Positions 1-5,597 of a stretch of 5,597 bases of DNA are shown here, piece after piece; positions within the stretch are counted from its first letter, which is position 1; each line of letters begins with the position of its first letter. Under the pieces are notes generated by a model. The model was not told where the DNA came from. It saw only the letters and a program-made list of their open reading frames with translations, and ran no database searches. Source of the stretch: Spirochaetaceae bacterium (GTDB taxonomy: Bacteria; Spirochaetota; Spirochaetia; Treponematales; Breznakiellaceae); the NCBI GenBank assembly GCA_031255655.1, contig JAIRSB010000092.1, positions 1 to 5,597 of the forward strand, given 5' to 3'. A program made the position numbers and the translations under genes.

Positions 1-242
1 CCATCCCCTGCTTCCCCGCCGGAACACTCGCCGACATAGACAACATCGAAGGATAGCCGCTCGCTCGCAATGACGATACACCGCCCGCCAGTATATGCAG
101 CACCGGCGAATGAGCAGGCGGCAATCATGTTTCTTCTATAGAAAACAAAGAATATAAAGCACCAAGACTTGCGGCGTTTTGTGGCGCCATTTAGTACGCG
201 GGCGGGTTATTGCACAAATCCAATTCTGCTAATATAAGGAAA
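1..242. other. Non-coding stretch upstream of fabG
   Basis: I find no supportable gene here. One + frame is open from base 3 to a TAG at 54-56 (17 codons, ending ...DIDNIEG) and could be the tail of a gene lying off the left edge, but it is too short to judge. It also overlaps a segment (14-75) that resembles 5308-5347 near the other end of the window, which suggests a dispersed repeat rather than coding sequence. A 10-bp perfect palindrome, TTCTATAGAA, lies at 134-143. The last 35 bases hold a possible promoter, listed separately. Confidence 0.5.
210..238 (+). promoter_or_regulatory. Possible sigma70-type promoter for fabG-fabF
   Basis: TTGCAC at 210-215 (three of six matches to the -35 consensus) is followed after 17 bases by TATAAG at 233-238 (five of six matches to -10). 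An overlapping alternative is the extended -10 TGCTAATAT at 227-235. Either reading puts the transcription start near 242-245, exactly at the base of the stem-loop at 243-269. The -35 match is poor, so this is a plausible site rather than a secure one. Confidence 0.35.
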
Positions 243-269
243 GCCGCCCCGAAAACCTTTCGGGGCGGC
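243..269 (+). promoter_or_regulatory. Stem-loop in the fabG leader
   Basis: GCCGCCCCGAAA at 243-254 pairs perfectly with TTTCGGGGCGGC at 258-269, giving a 12-bp stem with a three-base loop (ACC). It ends 14 bases before the fabG Shine-Dalgarno site. No T-run follows it on the + strand, so it is not a typical intrinsic terminator for an upstream + gene, and no - strand gene ends here. With the promoter proposed just upstream, it would form the very 5' end of the fabG-fabF message, where such stems can protect RNA from decay. That role is inference; the pairing is seen directly. Confidence 0.6.
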
Positions 270-294
270 GTCAAAAACACGACAGGAGGATTCG

Positions 295-1029
295 ATGCGT
301 TTACAGGATAAAAAGGCCTTAGTTACAGGAGCTTCACGCGGCATCGGCAAGGCGATAGCCGACCGCTTCATCGCGGAAGGCGCGGAAGTCTGGGGCGTCG
401 GCACTAAAGAGCCGGACGGACTTGCGGAAAGGATTTCCGAAGCGAACGGACGGCTGCACTGGATTTGCGCCGACTTAGGTCTCCTTGATCAAGTAGAAAC
501 ACTTGTAGAAGACCTGATAAAAGAGGCAGACGGCTTTGATGTTTTGGTAAACAACGCCGGAATTACCCGCGACAACCTTTCATTCAGGATGAATTTCGCG
601 GACTTTCAGAAAGTTCTGGACGTTAATTTGAGCGCGCCGTTCATCATCGCCCGCACGGTGGGACGCGCAATGATACGACAGCGGCGCGGCTCCATCATCA
701 ACATGGCAAGCATTGTCGGCATACACGGTAATGGCGGACAGGCAAACTACGCCGCCGCGAAAGCCGGAGTGATAGGATTTACAAAGAGCTTGGCGCAGGA
801 AGCCGCCTCGCGCGGCGTGCGGGTAAACGCGATAGCCCCCGGCTTCATCGCAACCGACATGACAGGCGCGATGACGGACGAAGCGCGGGAAAAAACACTT
901 TCATTGATACCGCTTAAACGCATGGGGACACCCGATGATATTGCCGGAACAGCGTTGTTTCTGGCTTCTGATGAATCGGCGTACATAACCGGACAAGTAA
1001 TCCCCATAGACGGCGGAATGTTCATGTAA
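295..1029 (+). CDS. fabG: 3-oxoacyl-[acyl-carrier-protein] reductase FabG
   Basis: This cytoplasmic short-chain dehydrogenase/reductase makes the NADPH-dependent reduction of 3-oxoacyl-ACP to 3-hydroxyacyl-ACP in type II fatty-acid elongation. The 244 residues match the usual FabG length. The nucleotide-binding TGASRGIG lies at 11-18 and NNAG at 86-89. The catalytic tetrad is Asn111, Ser139, Tyr152 and Lys156 (NYAAAK), followed by PGFIATDM at 182-189 and the C-terminal ITGQVIPIDGG typical of FabG. The ATG is preceded by AGGAGG at 284-289, five bases away, which fixes the start. fabF follows after 12 bases, so the two form an operon. Other SDR reductases (for example PhaB-type) share these motifs, but pairing with fabF makes FabG by far the likeliest. 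No defects are visible. Confidence 0.93.
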   Translation: MRLQDKKALVTGASRGIGKAIADRFIAEGAEVWGVGTKEPDGLAERISEANGRLHWICADLGLLDQVETLVEDLIKEADGFDVLVNNAGITRDNLSFRMNFADFQKVLDVNLSAPFIIARTVGRAMIRQRRGSIINMASIVGIHGNGGQANYAAAKAGVIGFTKSLAQEAASRGVRVNAIAPGFIATDMTGAMTDEAREKTLSLIPLKRMGTPDDIAGTALFLASDESAYITGQVIPIDGGMFM

Positions 1030-1041
1030 TTCGGAGGATAT

Positions 1042-2295
1042 ATGAGAAAAGTTGTTGTTACCGGAATGGGCGTAATTTCGCCAATCGGTAAGTCCATCGA
1101 TGAGTTTCTGGGCGCGTTGAAAGCCGGGAAAAGCGGCGTTCGCAAGATAACCCAGTTTGACGCATCAGGACACAAAGTAAAAATTGCCGGAGAAGTACCG
1201 GATTTTGACAGCTCAGTCTGGATAGACCAAAAAGACGCGCGTAAGATGGCACGCTTTACCCAGTTTGCCGTAGCAGGCGCGGCGCAAGCCTTGTCGCAGG
1301 CAGGACTTCTGGACACAGCGCGGAAAGTGAACTGCGAGCCGGAACGGTGCGCCGTTGTACTTGGAAACGGAATAGGCGGCTTTGAGGTAGTTACCGAATC
1401 GTTCAAAAAACTGTTCGCGTCAGGCCCCGACAGAATGTTGCCGCTCACTGTACCACTGATGATAAACAACGAAGCGTCAGGCAATGTGTCAATGGTATTC
1501 GGACTGAAAGGCCCCGCCTACACACAAGTTACCGCCTGCGCGTCCGGCGCGGACGCGCTTGGACAGGCACTCGACATGATACGCTCCGGCAGATGCGATG
1601 TCGCAGTCTCCGGCGGCACCGAGGCTTGCATCACCTCATTCGGGCTGGGCGGATTCGAGAGACTTCAAGCACTTTCGACTTGCCGCAACGATGAACCGGA
1701 AAAAGCCAGCCGCCCGTTTGACGCCGGCAGAGACGGCTTTATTCTGGCGGAAGGCGCGGGAATACTCGTAATTGAAAGCGAAGAACACGCGAAAAAACGC
1801 GGCCAGCCCATACTTGCCGAGTTTGCCGGTTACGGCGGAAGCGCGGACGCATACCACATAACATCGCCTGACCCTTCCGGCGAGAGCGGCGGACGAGCAA
1901 TAAAACTGGCCTTAGCCGATGCCGGACTTAAACCGGAGAATGTGCAGTATTACAACGCACACGGAACATCAACGCGGATAAACGACGCCGTCGAAACCAA
2001 GATGTTGAAATTCGCGTTTGGGGAACATGCCTACAAACTGAAAATATCCAGCACAAAAAGCATGATAGGACACTGCGTCGCCGGCGGCGGCGGCATTGAG
2101 GCCATCGCGAGCATCCTTGCAATACGCGAAAGCTTTTTCCCGCCGACAATCAATCTGGAAACACCCGACCCTGAATGTGATTTGGATTATGTCCCTAACA
2201 AAGCGCAGTACGGAGAAGTAAACGTAGCCGCCTCCGGCAACCTAGGCTTCGGCGGACATAACGGCGTAGTTGTGTTCAAGAAGTACAAACCCTAA
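1042..2295 (+). CDS. fabF: 3-oxoacyl-[acyl-carrier-protein] synthase II FabF (KAS II)
   Basis: This elongating condensing enzyme extends acyl-ACP by two carbons from malonyl-ACP with loss of CO2, supplying the substrate for the FabG encoded just upstream. The protein has 417 residues, normal for FabF, with the thiolase fold read from end to end. The nucleophile Cys166 sits in TACASG. The two catalytic histidines are His307 (NAHGTST) and His344 (STKSMIGH), with Lys339 beside the latter. The glycine-rich gatekeeper loop GFGGHN is at 402-407. GGAGGA at 1033-1038, ending three bases before the ATG, is a strong if close Shine-Dalgarno site. FabB is the main alternative, but the TKSMIGH and GFGGHN contexts and the length fit the FabF branch better. 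The stretch GHCVAGGGGIEA is glycine-richer than the E. coli version but leaves every catalytic residue intact. Confidence 0.93.
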   Translation: MRKVVVTGMGVISPIGKSIDEFLGALKAGKSGVRKITQFDASGHKVKIAGEVPDFDSSVWIDQKDARKMARFTQFAVAGAAQALSQAGLLDTARKVNCEPERCAVVLGNGIGGFEVVTESFKKLFASGPDRMLPLTVPLMINNEASGNVSMVFGLKGPAYTQVTACASGADALGQALDMIRSGRCDVAVSGGTEACITSFGLGGFERLQALSTCRNDEPEKASRPFDAGRDGFILAEGAGILVIESEEHAKKRGQPILAEFAGYGGSADAYHITSPDPSGESGGRAIKLALADAGLKPENVQYYNAHGTSTRINDAVETKMLKFAFGEHAYKLKISSTKSMIGHCVAGGGGIEAIASILAIRESFFPPTINLETPDPECDLDYVPNKAQYGEVNVAASGNLGFGGHNGVVVFKKYKP

Positions 2296-2305
2296 GCCGC
2301 AGACG

Positions 2306-2336
2306 TTTGAGCCGGCGCTGAAATCACCGGCTCAAA
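2306..2336 (+). terminator. Hairpin after fabF, possible terminator
   Basis: TTTGAGCCGG at 2306-2315 pairs perfectly with CCGGCTCAAA at 2327-2336 around an 11-base loop. It begins 10 bases after the fabF stop codon, a usual place for an operon end. No T-tract follows on the + strand, so intrinsic termination would be weak. With the next hairpin it probably forms a two-way transcription block between the convergent gene pairs. Confidence 0.45.
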
Positions 2337-2340
2337 AGCC

Positions 2341-2364
2341 GCCCGCCCGGCAAAGCGGGCGGGC
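2341..2364 (-). terminator. Intrinsic terminator of the TPR lipoprotein-TraB operon
   Basis: GCCCGCCCG at 2341-2349 pairs with CGGGCGGGC at 2356-2364 around a six-base loop, giving an all-GC 9-bp stem. Read on the - strand, it starts seven bases beyond the TAG of the TraB-family gene and is followed by GGC and then TTTT (2337-2334), the layout of a rho-independent terminator with a short T-tract. Confidence 0.6.
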
Positions 2365-2371
2365 AGACATC

Positions 2372-3571
2372 CTACTGGAAAAGAATACCAGCCAGACGTG
2401 GAATAGAAATCACGTTGCCTATCATCCCGCCCAAAGAAGACAAAAAGAAAACAAGCAGAACATGAGTAATCCGGTTTTTGTAGATACCCTTAATACTAGT
2501 AATACTTTCGGTAAGAGTTTCGGCATCCTCAACACGAGGGCGGCGCAGCAAAGCCTGCGCCGCGCCGGAAAAAAGCCCAACCCCTATAAAAGGACTTAAA
2601 GTACCAATCGGAGCGCCGATAAACGACGCAAGAATTGCCAGCGGATGAGCAAGAGCAACAAGCGCTCCAGCAGCAGCAAGCGAGCCATTCCAAAGAACCC
2701 AGCGCAGCAACATTTCAAGACTCAAATCCGCACCGGCGCGGAAAAATCCCGCGACAATGAAAGCCACTATAAGCAGCGGCACAAGCCAGCCCACCAACTT
2801 CCCGCCAATACCCGGAGCCGGCGTTTTTTCCAAACAAGAGACATCGGCATCTTCCGTACCCGCCGCGATAGATTTGACATGCTGTTTAAGACCTTCAAGG
2901 TGCCCCGCACCCACCACCGCCACAGTCTTGCCGTTCTTACTCCGCGCCGAGTTCTCCCAAATCTTAGCAGCAAGATAACGATCGCGCTCATCTATAAGCG
3001 CGGTCTTAACCTCCGGCAAATAATCCGCCAAATCCTGCATCATACCGTCAAGCTCGCTTTGCTTTTTCAGGTTCTCAATCTCAGCCTCACTCAACTTTTC
3101 CGTAGTAAAAGCGCTGTTCAAAAGCCCGGCAAGCAGCTTGCACTTACTCCAAAATCCGCAGCTCACCCATGCGCGGCGCAGCGTTTGCTGCACCTCACGG
3201 TCGCAAAACGAGTAAGGAATATCAAGCTCTTTTGCCGCGTCAACAGCAGCGCGCATCTCCTCGCCGGGCACAACACCCAATTCGTTACCAAGCCTGTGCT
3301 GAAAACTCGACAAAACAAGATTCGCTATCAATAAGAAACCCTTACCCTCACGAATAACATTTATGATGTCAAGCTTTTCCCAAGTGTCCTTCCGCGTCAT
3401 AGAAGCGAAACGCCCACTGTCCAATTCCACACAAACCATTCCCGGCTGTTCGCGCTGAATGACAGCACGAGTTTCATTTATACTCTCCCGCGAAATATGA
3501 GCTGTCCCAACAAGAATTATCTCGCGGCCATCAAAACTCAAATCCACCCGCGTTTCGTTGTTTTCGGTCAT
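2372..3571 (-). CDS. TraB/PrgY (TIKI-like) family membrane protein
   Basis: A soluble N-terminal TraB domain is joined to a membrane-embedded C-terminal part. Counting from the TTG at 3577, GTAHIS lies at 24-29 and VELDSGR at 50-56, the family's two signature motifs. PGEEMRAA begins at 104, DR is at 126-127, a DERD segment is at 196-199 and GAGH, a second GxxH-type motif, is at 223-226. Hydrophobic, probably membrane-spanning segments lie at about 261-279, 295-320, 322-345 and 371-392. The total of about 400 residues is normal for bacterial TraB homologues. Enterococcal PrgY/TraB lowers peptide pheromone activity, and animal TIKI relatives are metalloproteases that use the conserved His and Glu, so a membrane peptidase-like role is possible but unproven here. 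The frame is open from TTG at 3577, but I prefer ATG at 3571, which has AAAGG six bases upstream. The TPR gene's TGA ends two bases before that ATG, so coupling is likely. Confidence 0.85.
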   Translation of the reverse strand: MTENNETRVDLSFDGREIILVGTAHISRESINETRAVIQREQPGMVCVELDSGRFASMTRKDTWEKLDIINVIREGKGFLLIANLVLSSFQHRLGNELGVVPGEEMRAAVDAAKELDIPYSFCDREVQQTLRRAWVSCGFWSKCKLLAGLLNSAFTTEKLSEAEIENLKKQSELDGMMQDLADYLPEVKTALIDERDRYLAAKIWENSARSKNGKTVAVVGAGHLEGLKQHVKSIAAGTEDADVSCLEKTPAPGIGGKLVGWLVPLLIVAFIVAGFFRAGADLSLEMLLRWVLWNGSLAAAGALVALAHPLAILASFIGAPIGTLSPFIGVGLFSGAAQALLRRPRVEDAETLTESITSIKGIYKNRITHVLLVFFLSSLGGMIGNVISIPRLAGILFQ

Positions 3572-3573
3572 GT

Positions 3574-5022
3574 TCAACCTTTTTCACCGCCCCCGCCAAC
3601 GTTCACACCGCCAATCTGTATGTTGCGAGTCTTCAAAATCCATTCATTCAAACGCCATTCCACAAGATCCATACGCTTCATCTCGCGAAATTCGATGAAA
3701 AACTTGTCCGCCATCAAATTGTTGCCCTTAATATCGTAATAATTTGCTAAATAAAACAACATCTGCGCCTTGATACGCTCACTTTTTTCTTTATCAATAC
3801 GGCGCGCTACCTCAGAATCGCCCGAAAGGTCGAAAAACAAGCGCAAGACATGATAATCCAGCTTGCTGCGATCAACCTTTCGCATAACACTATCTAAGAA
3901 AGCCTTCACCTCATTCAGTTTCACACCACTTTTCAGCATATTGACCGCCGCGAGCAAAGCGTAATTATTTTCGTCCGGCGCGGACTTGTAGGCGGCAGCG
4001 AACGACTGAGCAGCGTTAGCGTACAAACCCTTTTTCATCTGCTGAACACCTAAACCCTCAAACGCGAAATAATAATCCGGGCGCAGACGAACAATCGCCT
4101 CGAAATCATGCGCCGCGCCGTCAACATCCTCCAACTCATCGCGGATACCCGCGCTGTAAACGTAAAAAATGAATTTATTCGGGTCAAGCTTGCTGGCATA
4201 ATCAAACTCCGCAAGAGCTTCCTGCCGCTTCCCCATTTTCAACAACACACATCCTTTGTCATAAGCCGTCCAAGGATTGAAAGGGTCAAGCCGCTTGGCA
4301 GTTTCGAGATCTTCCAGCGCACGAGACATATTACCCGTTTCACGATAGAAATGCCCGCGCTCGCCGTATGCCTCAGCGTGCTCAGGATAAAGCGCAACCA
4401 GCTTGTTAAAAAGCTCTTCAGCTTTCTGATAATTGCGCTCCATAAAAAACACCTGCGCCCTGCCTTCGATTGCCCTGATGTTGTCCGGTTCTATGGCCAG
4501 CACACGATCAAAATATGAAGCCGCCGTCCGAAAAGACTTCGCTTCTCTGGATATATGACCAAGCGCATTAAGCGACGGAGTGTGAGCAGGCACTTCTTCC
4601 ACTATCTTTTCGAGCATAAGCCGCCGTTCCTTAGGCTTACCGGACGCACCCTCAATGTTTGCGAGAATGAAACGACTTTCAACATCGCTGCCATCTTCGG
4701 AAATCAGCACGTCCGCGATAGCGCGAGCTTCATCCAGCCTTCCGGCGGAAATAAGAATAGAAGCCTTGAGCCTTCGATTACCCCGTTGTTCGGCCTCTTC
4801 GGGACTTAGATCGTCAAAAAGCGCAAGCGCACCATCAATGTTCCCAGTCTCAAGAACAAGCGCAAGACGTTCCGCGAAAGTCTGCGGCGGCGCGGCGGGA
4901 GACACAGCCTCCGGCGGCACAAGTTTTGTCGAAGCACATGACACGAAAAATAGAAGCGCGCCGCAAGAAATAAGCCCCAGCGCCTTCGTTAAACATTTTT
5001 TGAAAGTGTACATACTTACCAT
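3574..5022 (-). CDS. TPR-repeat lipoprotein
   Basis: This is probably a membrane-anchored scaffold protein. The N-terminus has Lys8-Lys9, a hydrophobic run to Val27 and then a lipobox-like FVSC-A with Cys29 as the likely lipidated residue. A Pro/Ala-rich linker (35-47) leads to helical repeats. About six consecutive 34-residue TPRs run from roughly 148 to 351; clear ones are 182-215 (NYQKAEELF...LYPEH) and 250-283 (GKRQEALAEF...LDPNK). More degenerate repeats lie at about 50-147. The C-terminal part (about 385-465) is helical, ends in VEWRLNEWIL and is followed by a Gly-rich tail. TPRs bind other proteins, so the partner may be the TraB-family protein encoded next. I list the outermost ATG (5022), which is frame-consistent, but a promoter overlaps it and Met4 (5013) gives an equally good signal peptide. 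Neither start has a Shine-Dalgarno site. The specific function is unknown to me. Confidence 0.85.
   Translation of the reverse strand: MVSMYTFKKCLTKALGLISCGALLFFVSCASTKLVPPEAVSPAAPPQTFAERLALVLETGNIDGALALFDDLSPEEAEQRGNRRLKASILISAGRLDEARAIADVLISEDGSDVESRFILANIEGASGKPKERRLMLEKIVEEVPAHTPSLNALGHISREAKSFRTAASYFDRVLAIEPDNIRAIEGRAQVFFMERNYQKAEELFNKLVALYPEHAEAYGERGHFYRETGNMSRALEDLETAKRLDPFNPWTAYDKGCVLLKMGKRQEALAEFDYASKLDPNKFIFYVYSAGIRDELEDVDGAAHDFEAIVRLRPDYYFAFEGLGVQQMKKGLYANAAQSFAAAYKSAPDENNYALLAAVNMLKSGVKLNEVKAFLDSVMRKVDRSKLDYHVLRLFFDLSGDSEVARRIDKEKSERIKAQMLFYLANYYDIKGNNLMADKFFIEFREMKRMDLVEWRLNEWILKTRNIQIGGVNVGGGGEKG
3578..3582 (-). promoter_or_regulatory. Ribosome binding site that decides the TraB-family start
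   Basis: On the - strand AAAGG occupies 3582-3578, six bases before ATG at 3571 but directly against the upstream TTG at 3577. The spacing suits only the ATG. The site lies inside the last codons of the TPR gene, so ribosomes finishing that gene would be placed to restart. Confidence 0.4.
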
Positions 5023-5048
5023 TATCGGTGAACAGAAAAAAAAGTCAA
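5021..5048 (-). promoter_or_regulatory. Sigma70-type promoter overlapping the TPR gene start
   Basis: On the - strand TTGACT (5048-5043) and GATAAT (5026-5021) are five-of-six matches to the -35 and -10 consensus boxes, separated by 16 bases that include a run of eight T. The -10 box overlaps the ATG at 5022. The expected start of transcription is near 5014, one base before the in-frame ATG at 5013. If it is used, that message would be leaderless or nearly so. It would drive both the TPR gene and the TraB-family gene. Confidence 0.55.
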
Positions 5049-5112
5049 ATCCTTGTTAAACCGCTTTCCCGCGCAGGCTTTGCGAGACTTATCGAAAATC
5101 AGTGATAATAGA

Positions 5113-5142
5113 GTTGTTTAGAAACTTCAGTTTCTAAACAAC
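5113..5142. repeat. Perfect 14-bp inverted repeat
   Basis: GTTGTTTAGAAACT at 5113-5126 and AGTTTCTAAACAAC at 5129-5142 are exact reverse complements around two bases (TC). As RNA this folds as a 13-bp stem with a four-base loop. No T-run follows in either direction, so it does not look like a normal terminator. It lies 65 bases upstream of the -35 box of the TPR gene. From memory, similar palindromes are dispersed in treponemal genomes; I could not check this. Confidence 0.75.
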
Positions 5143-5158
5143 AACCGTTAAAAAACAT

Positions 5159-5177
5159 CAAAATGCTTTGCATTTTG
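5159..5177. repeat. 8-bp stem inverted repeat
   Basis: CAAAATGC at 5159-5166 pairs with GCATTTTG at 5170-5177 around TTT. It is the second of four adjacent hairpins, four bases before the next one. On the + strand the right arm ends in TTTTG, which makes a weak terminator possible, but no gene on that strand needs one. Confidence 0.55.
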
Positions 5178-5180
5178 CAA

Positions 5181-5217
5181 GACTTGGGAGACAACCAACC
5201 GGGTTGTCGAACAAGTC
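5181..5217 (+). repeat. Two-part hairpin with G/A internal loop
   Basis: GACTTG (5181-5186) pairs with CAAGTC (5212-5217), and inside it GACAACC (5190-5196) pairs with GGTTGTC (5202-5208) around five bases. Between the two helices GGA (5187-5189) faces GAA (5209-5211), so all three opposed positions are G with A. Tandem G/A mismatches are a common structured-RNA element, and they exist only if the + strand is transcribed. This may be a small structured RNA or a mobile palindrome; I do not recognise a family. Confidence 0.6.
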
Positions 5218-5241
5218 AAATGTTACTTGTATAAATCAATC

Positions 5242-5263
5242 GCTGCCGCAAGGAAGCGGCAGC
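5242..5263. repeat. GC-rich 8-bp stem inverted repeat
   Basis: GCTGCCGC at 5242-5249 pairs with GCGGCAGC at 5256-5263 around AAGGAA. It is the last of the four hairpins. No T-tract follows on the + strand, and on the - strand only GATTGATTT follows, so terminator function is doubtful. Confidence 0.55.
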
Positions 5264-5343
5264 CTGACAACAGCAGCGAAACAATCCAGCACACCGAGCC
5301 CCCCTCCCCCCGCCGGATTACTTCGCCCTAGCAGGCTCGCAAT

Positions 5344-5596
5344 GCCGCCCCGCGTCAACACCTGACGCCGTACTGCGTCAACACTTGACACCGTACTGCG
5401 TCATCACCTGACACCGTACTGCGTCAACACTTGACGCCGTACTGCGTCAACACTTGACGCCGTACTGCGTTATCACCTGACACCGTACTGCGTCATCACC
5501 TGACACCGTACAGCGTCTACACAAGACACCGTACTGCGTCAACACCTGACACCGTTCTGCGTCAACGCCTGAGACCGTTCTGCGTCTTCGCCTGGG
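5344..5596. repeat. Tandem array: 11 copies of a 23-bp unit
   Basis: Eleven units of exactly 23 bp run without spacers, starting at 5344, 5367, 5390, 5413, 5436, 5459, 5482, 5505, 5528, 5551 and 5574. The core is CGTACTGCGTC followed by AACACTTGAC or ATCACCTGAC. Units 2-7 and 9 are nearly identical, while units 1, 10 and 11 have drifted, so the window probably shows almost the whole array. Unit 8 carries an altered dyad. Each unit holds the inverted pair GTCA...TGAC, and neighbouring units form a second dyad across their joint (TTGACGC-6 bases-GCGTCAA at 5431-5450). The period is not a multiple of three and TGA recurs on both strands, so it does not encode a repeat protein. It could be an array of binding sites, an iteron-like element or a plain minisatellite. 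Confidence 0.92.
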
Positions 5597-5597
5597 A

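Larger units (their letters stand above)
5023..5343. other. Non-coding stretch with four hairpins
   Basis: No coding sequence is convincing here. From 5113 to 5263 there are four separate inverted repeats, listed individually. From about 5264 to 5343 the sequence is C-rich and unstructured by eye, and 5308-5347 resembles 14-75 at the other end of the window. The promoter of the TPR gene lies at 5021-5048. The hairpins sit upstream of that promoter, so they would be transcribed only from elsewhere. Confidence 0.6.

Noticed and set aside
3..56. Possible C-terminal end of a + strand gene (17 codons, then TAG)
   Set aside because: It is too short to test, and part of it looks like a dispersed repeat shared with 5308-5347.
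243..269. Intrinsic terminator
   Set aside because: There is no T-run on the + side, and no - strand gene ends here that it could serve, so I list it as a leader stem-loop.
747..1484. A 245-codon open frame on the - strand across the fabG-fabF joint
   Set aside because: It lies antisense to two clearly functional genes, has low-complexity Ser/Thr/Pro-rich content and no recognisable domain. It is a shadow of their codon bias.
2645..3334. A 229-codon open frame on the + strand
   Set aside because: It is antisense to the TraB-family gene, very rich in Arg, Lys, Gln and Ser, and matches nothing. The motifs on the - strand explain the region.
5168..5365. A 65-codon open frame on the + strand
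   Set aside because: It has no Shine-Dalgarno site, runs through several hairpins and into the tandem array, and its composition is unlike a protein's.
5344..5596. CRISPR array
   Set aside because: The 23-bp units abut directly with no unique spacers, and no cas genes are present.

Overview
The window holds four intact genes in two convergent pairs, flanked by two non-coding stretches rich in repeats. Base composition is roughly balanced between GC and AT, and the genes favour C, A or G in third positions. I read it as chromosomal DNA of a bacterium with two membranes. A treponeme-like spirochaete is my best guess. It rests on memory of similar TPR lipoproteins with an 'EWRLNEW' tail and of similar GTTGTTTAGAAAC palindromes, so it is weak, and the two fatty-acid genes do not settle the phylum.

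Left to right: positions 1-242 carry no convincing gene but end in a plausible promoter. A strong stem-loop (243-269) and a good Shine-Dalgarno site then lead into fabG (295-1029) and fabF (1042-2295) on the + strand. These encode the keto-reduction and condensation steps of type II fatty-acid elongation, 12 bases apart and surely co-transcribed. A double hairpin (2306-2364) fills the short gap to the convergent pair on the - strand. That pair is a TPR-repeat lipoprotein (3574-5022) followed, almost without a gap, by a TraB/PrgY-family membrane protein (2372-3571). The two look translationally coupled and probably act together at the cell envelope, but neither has a known substrate.

The right end (5023-5597) is non-coding and is the most structured part of the window. 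A consensus-like promoter overlaps the first possible ATG of the TPR gene, which suggests a leaderless or nearly leaderless message from the fourth codon. Four hairpins follow between 5113 and 5263, one with an internal loop of three opposed G/A positions. Then come a stretch resembling the window's left end and an 11-copy, 23-bp tandem repeat (5344-5596) built of alternating inverted TGAC half-sites.

I see no defence system, mobile element, CRISPR array, tRNA or rRNA. The genes are ordinary; the unexplained material is the repeat and hairpin region at the right end.
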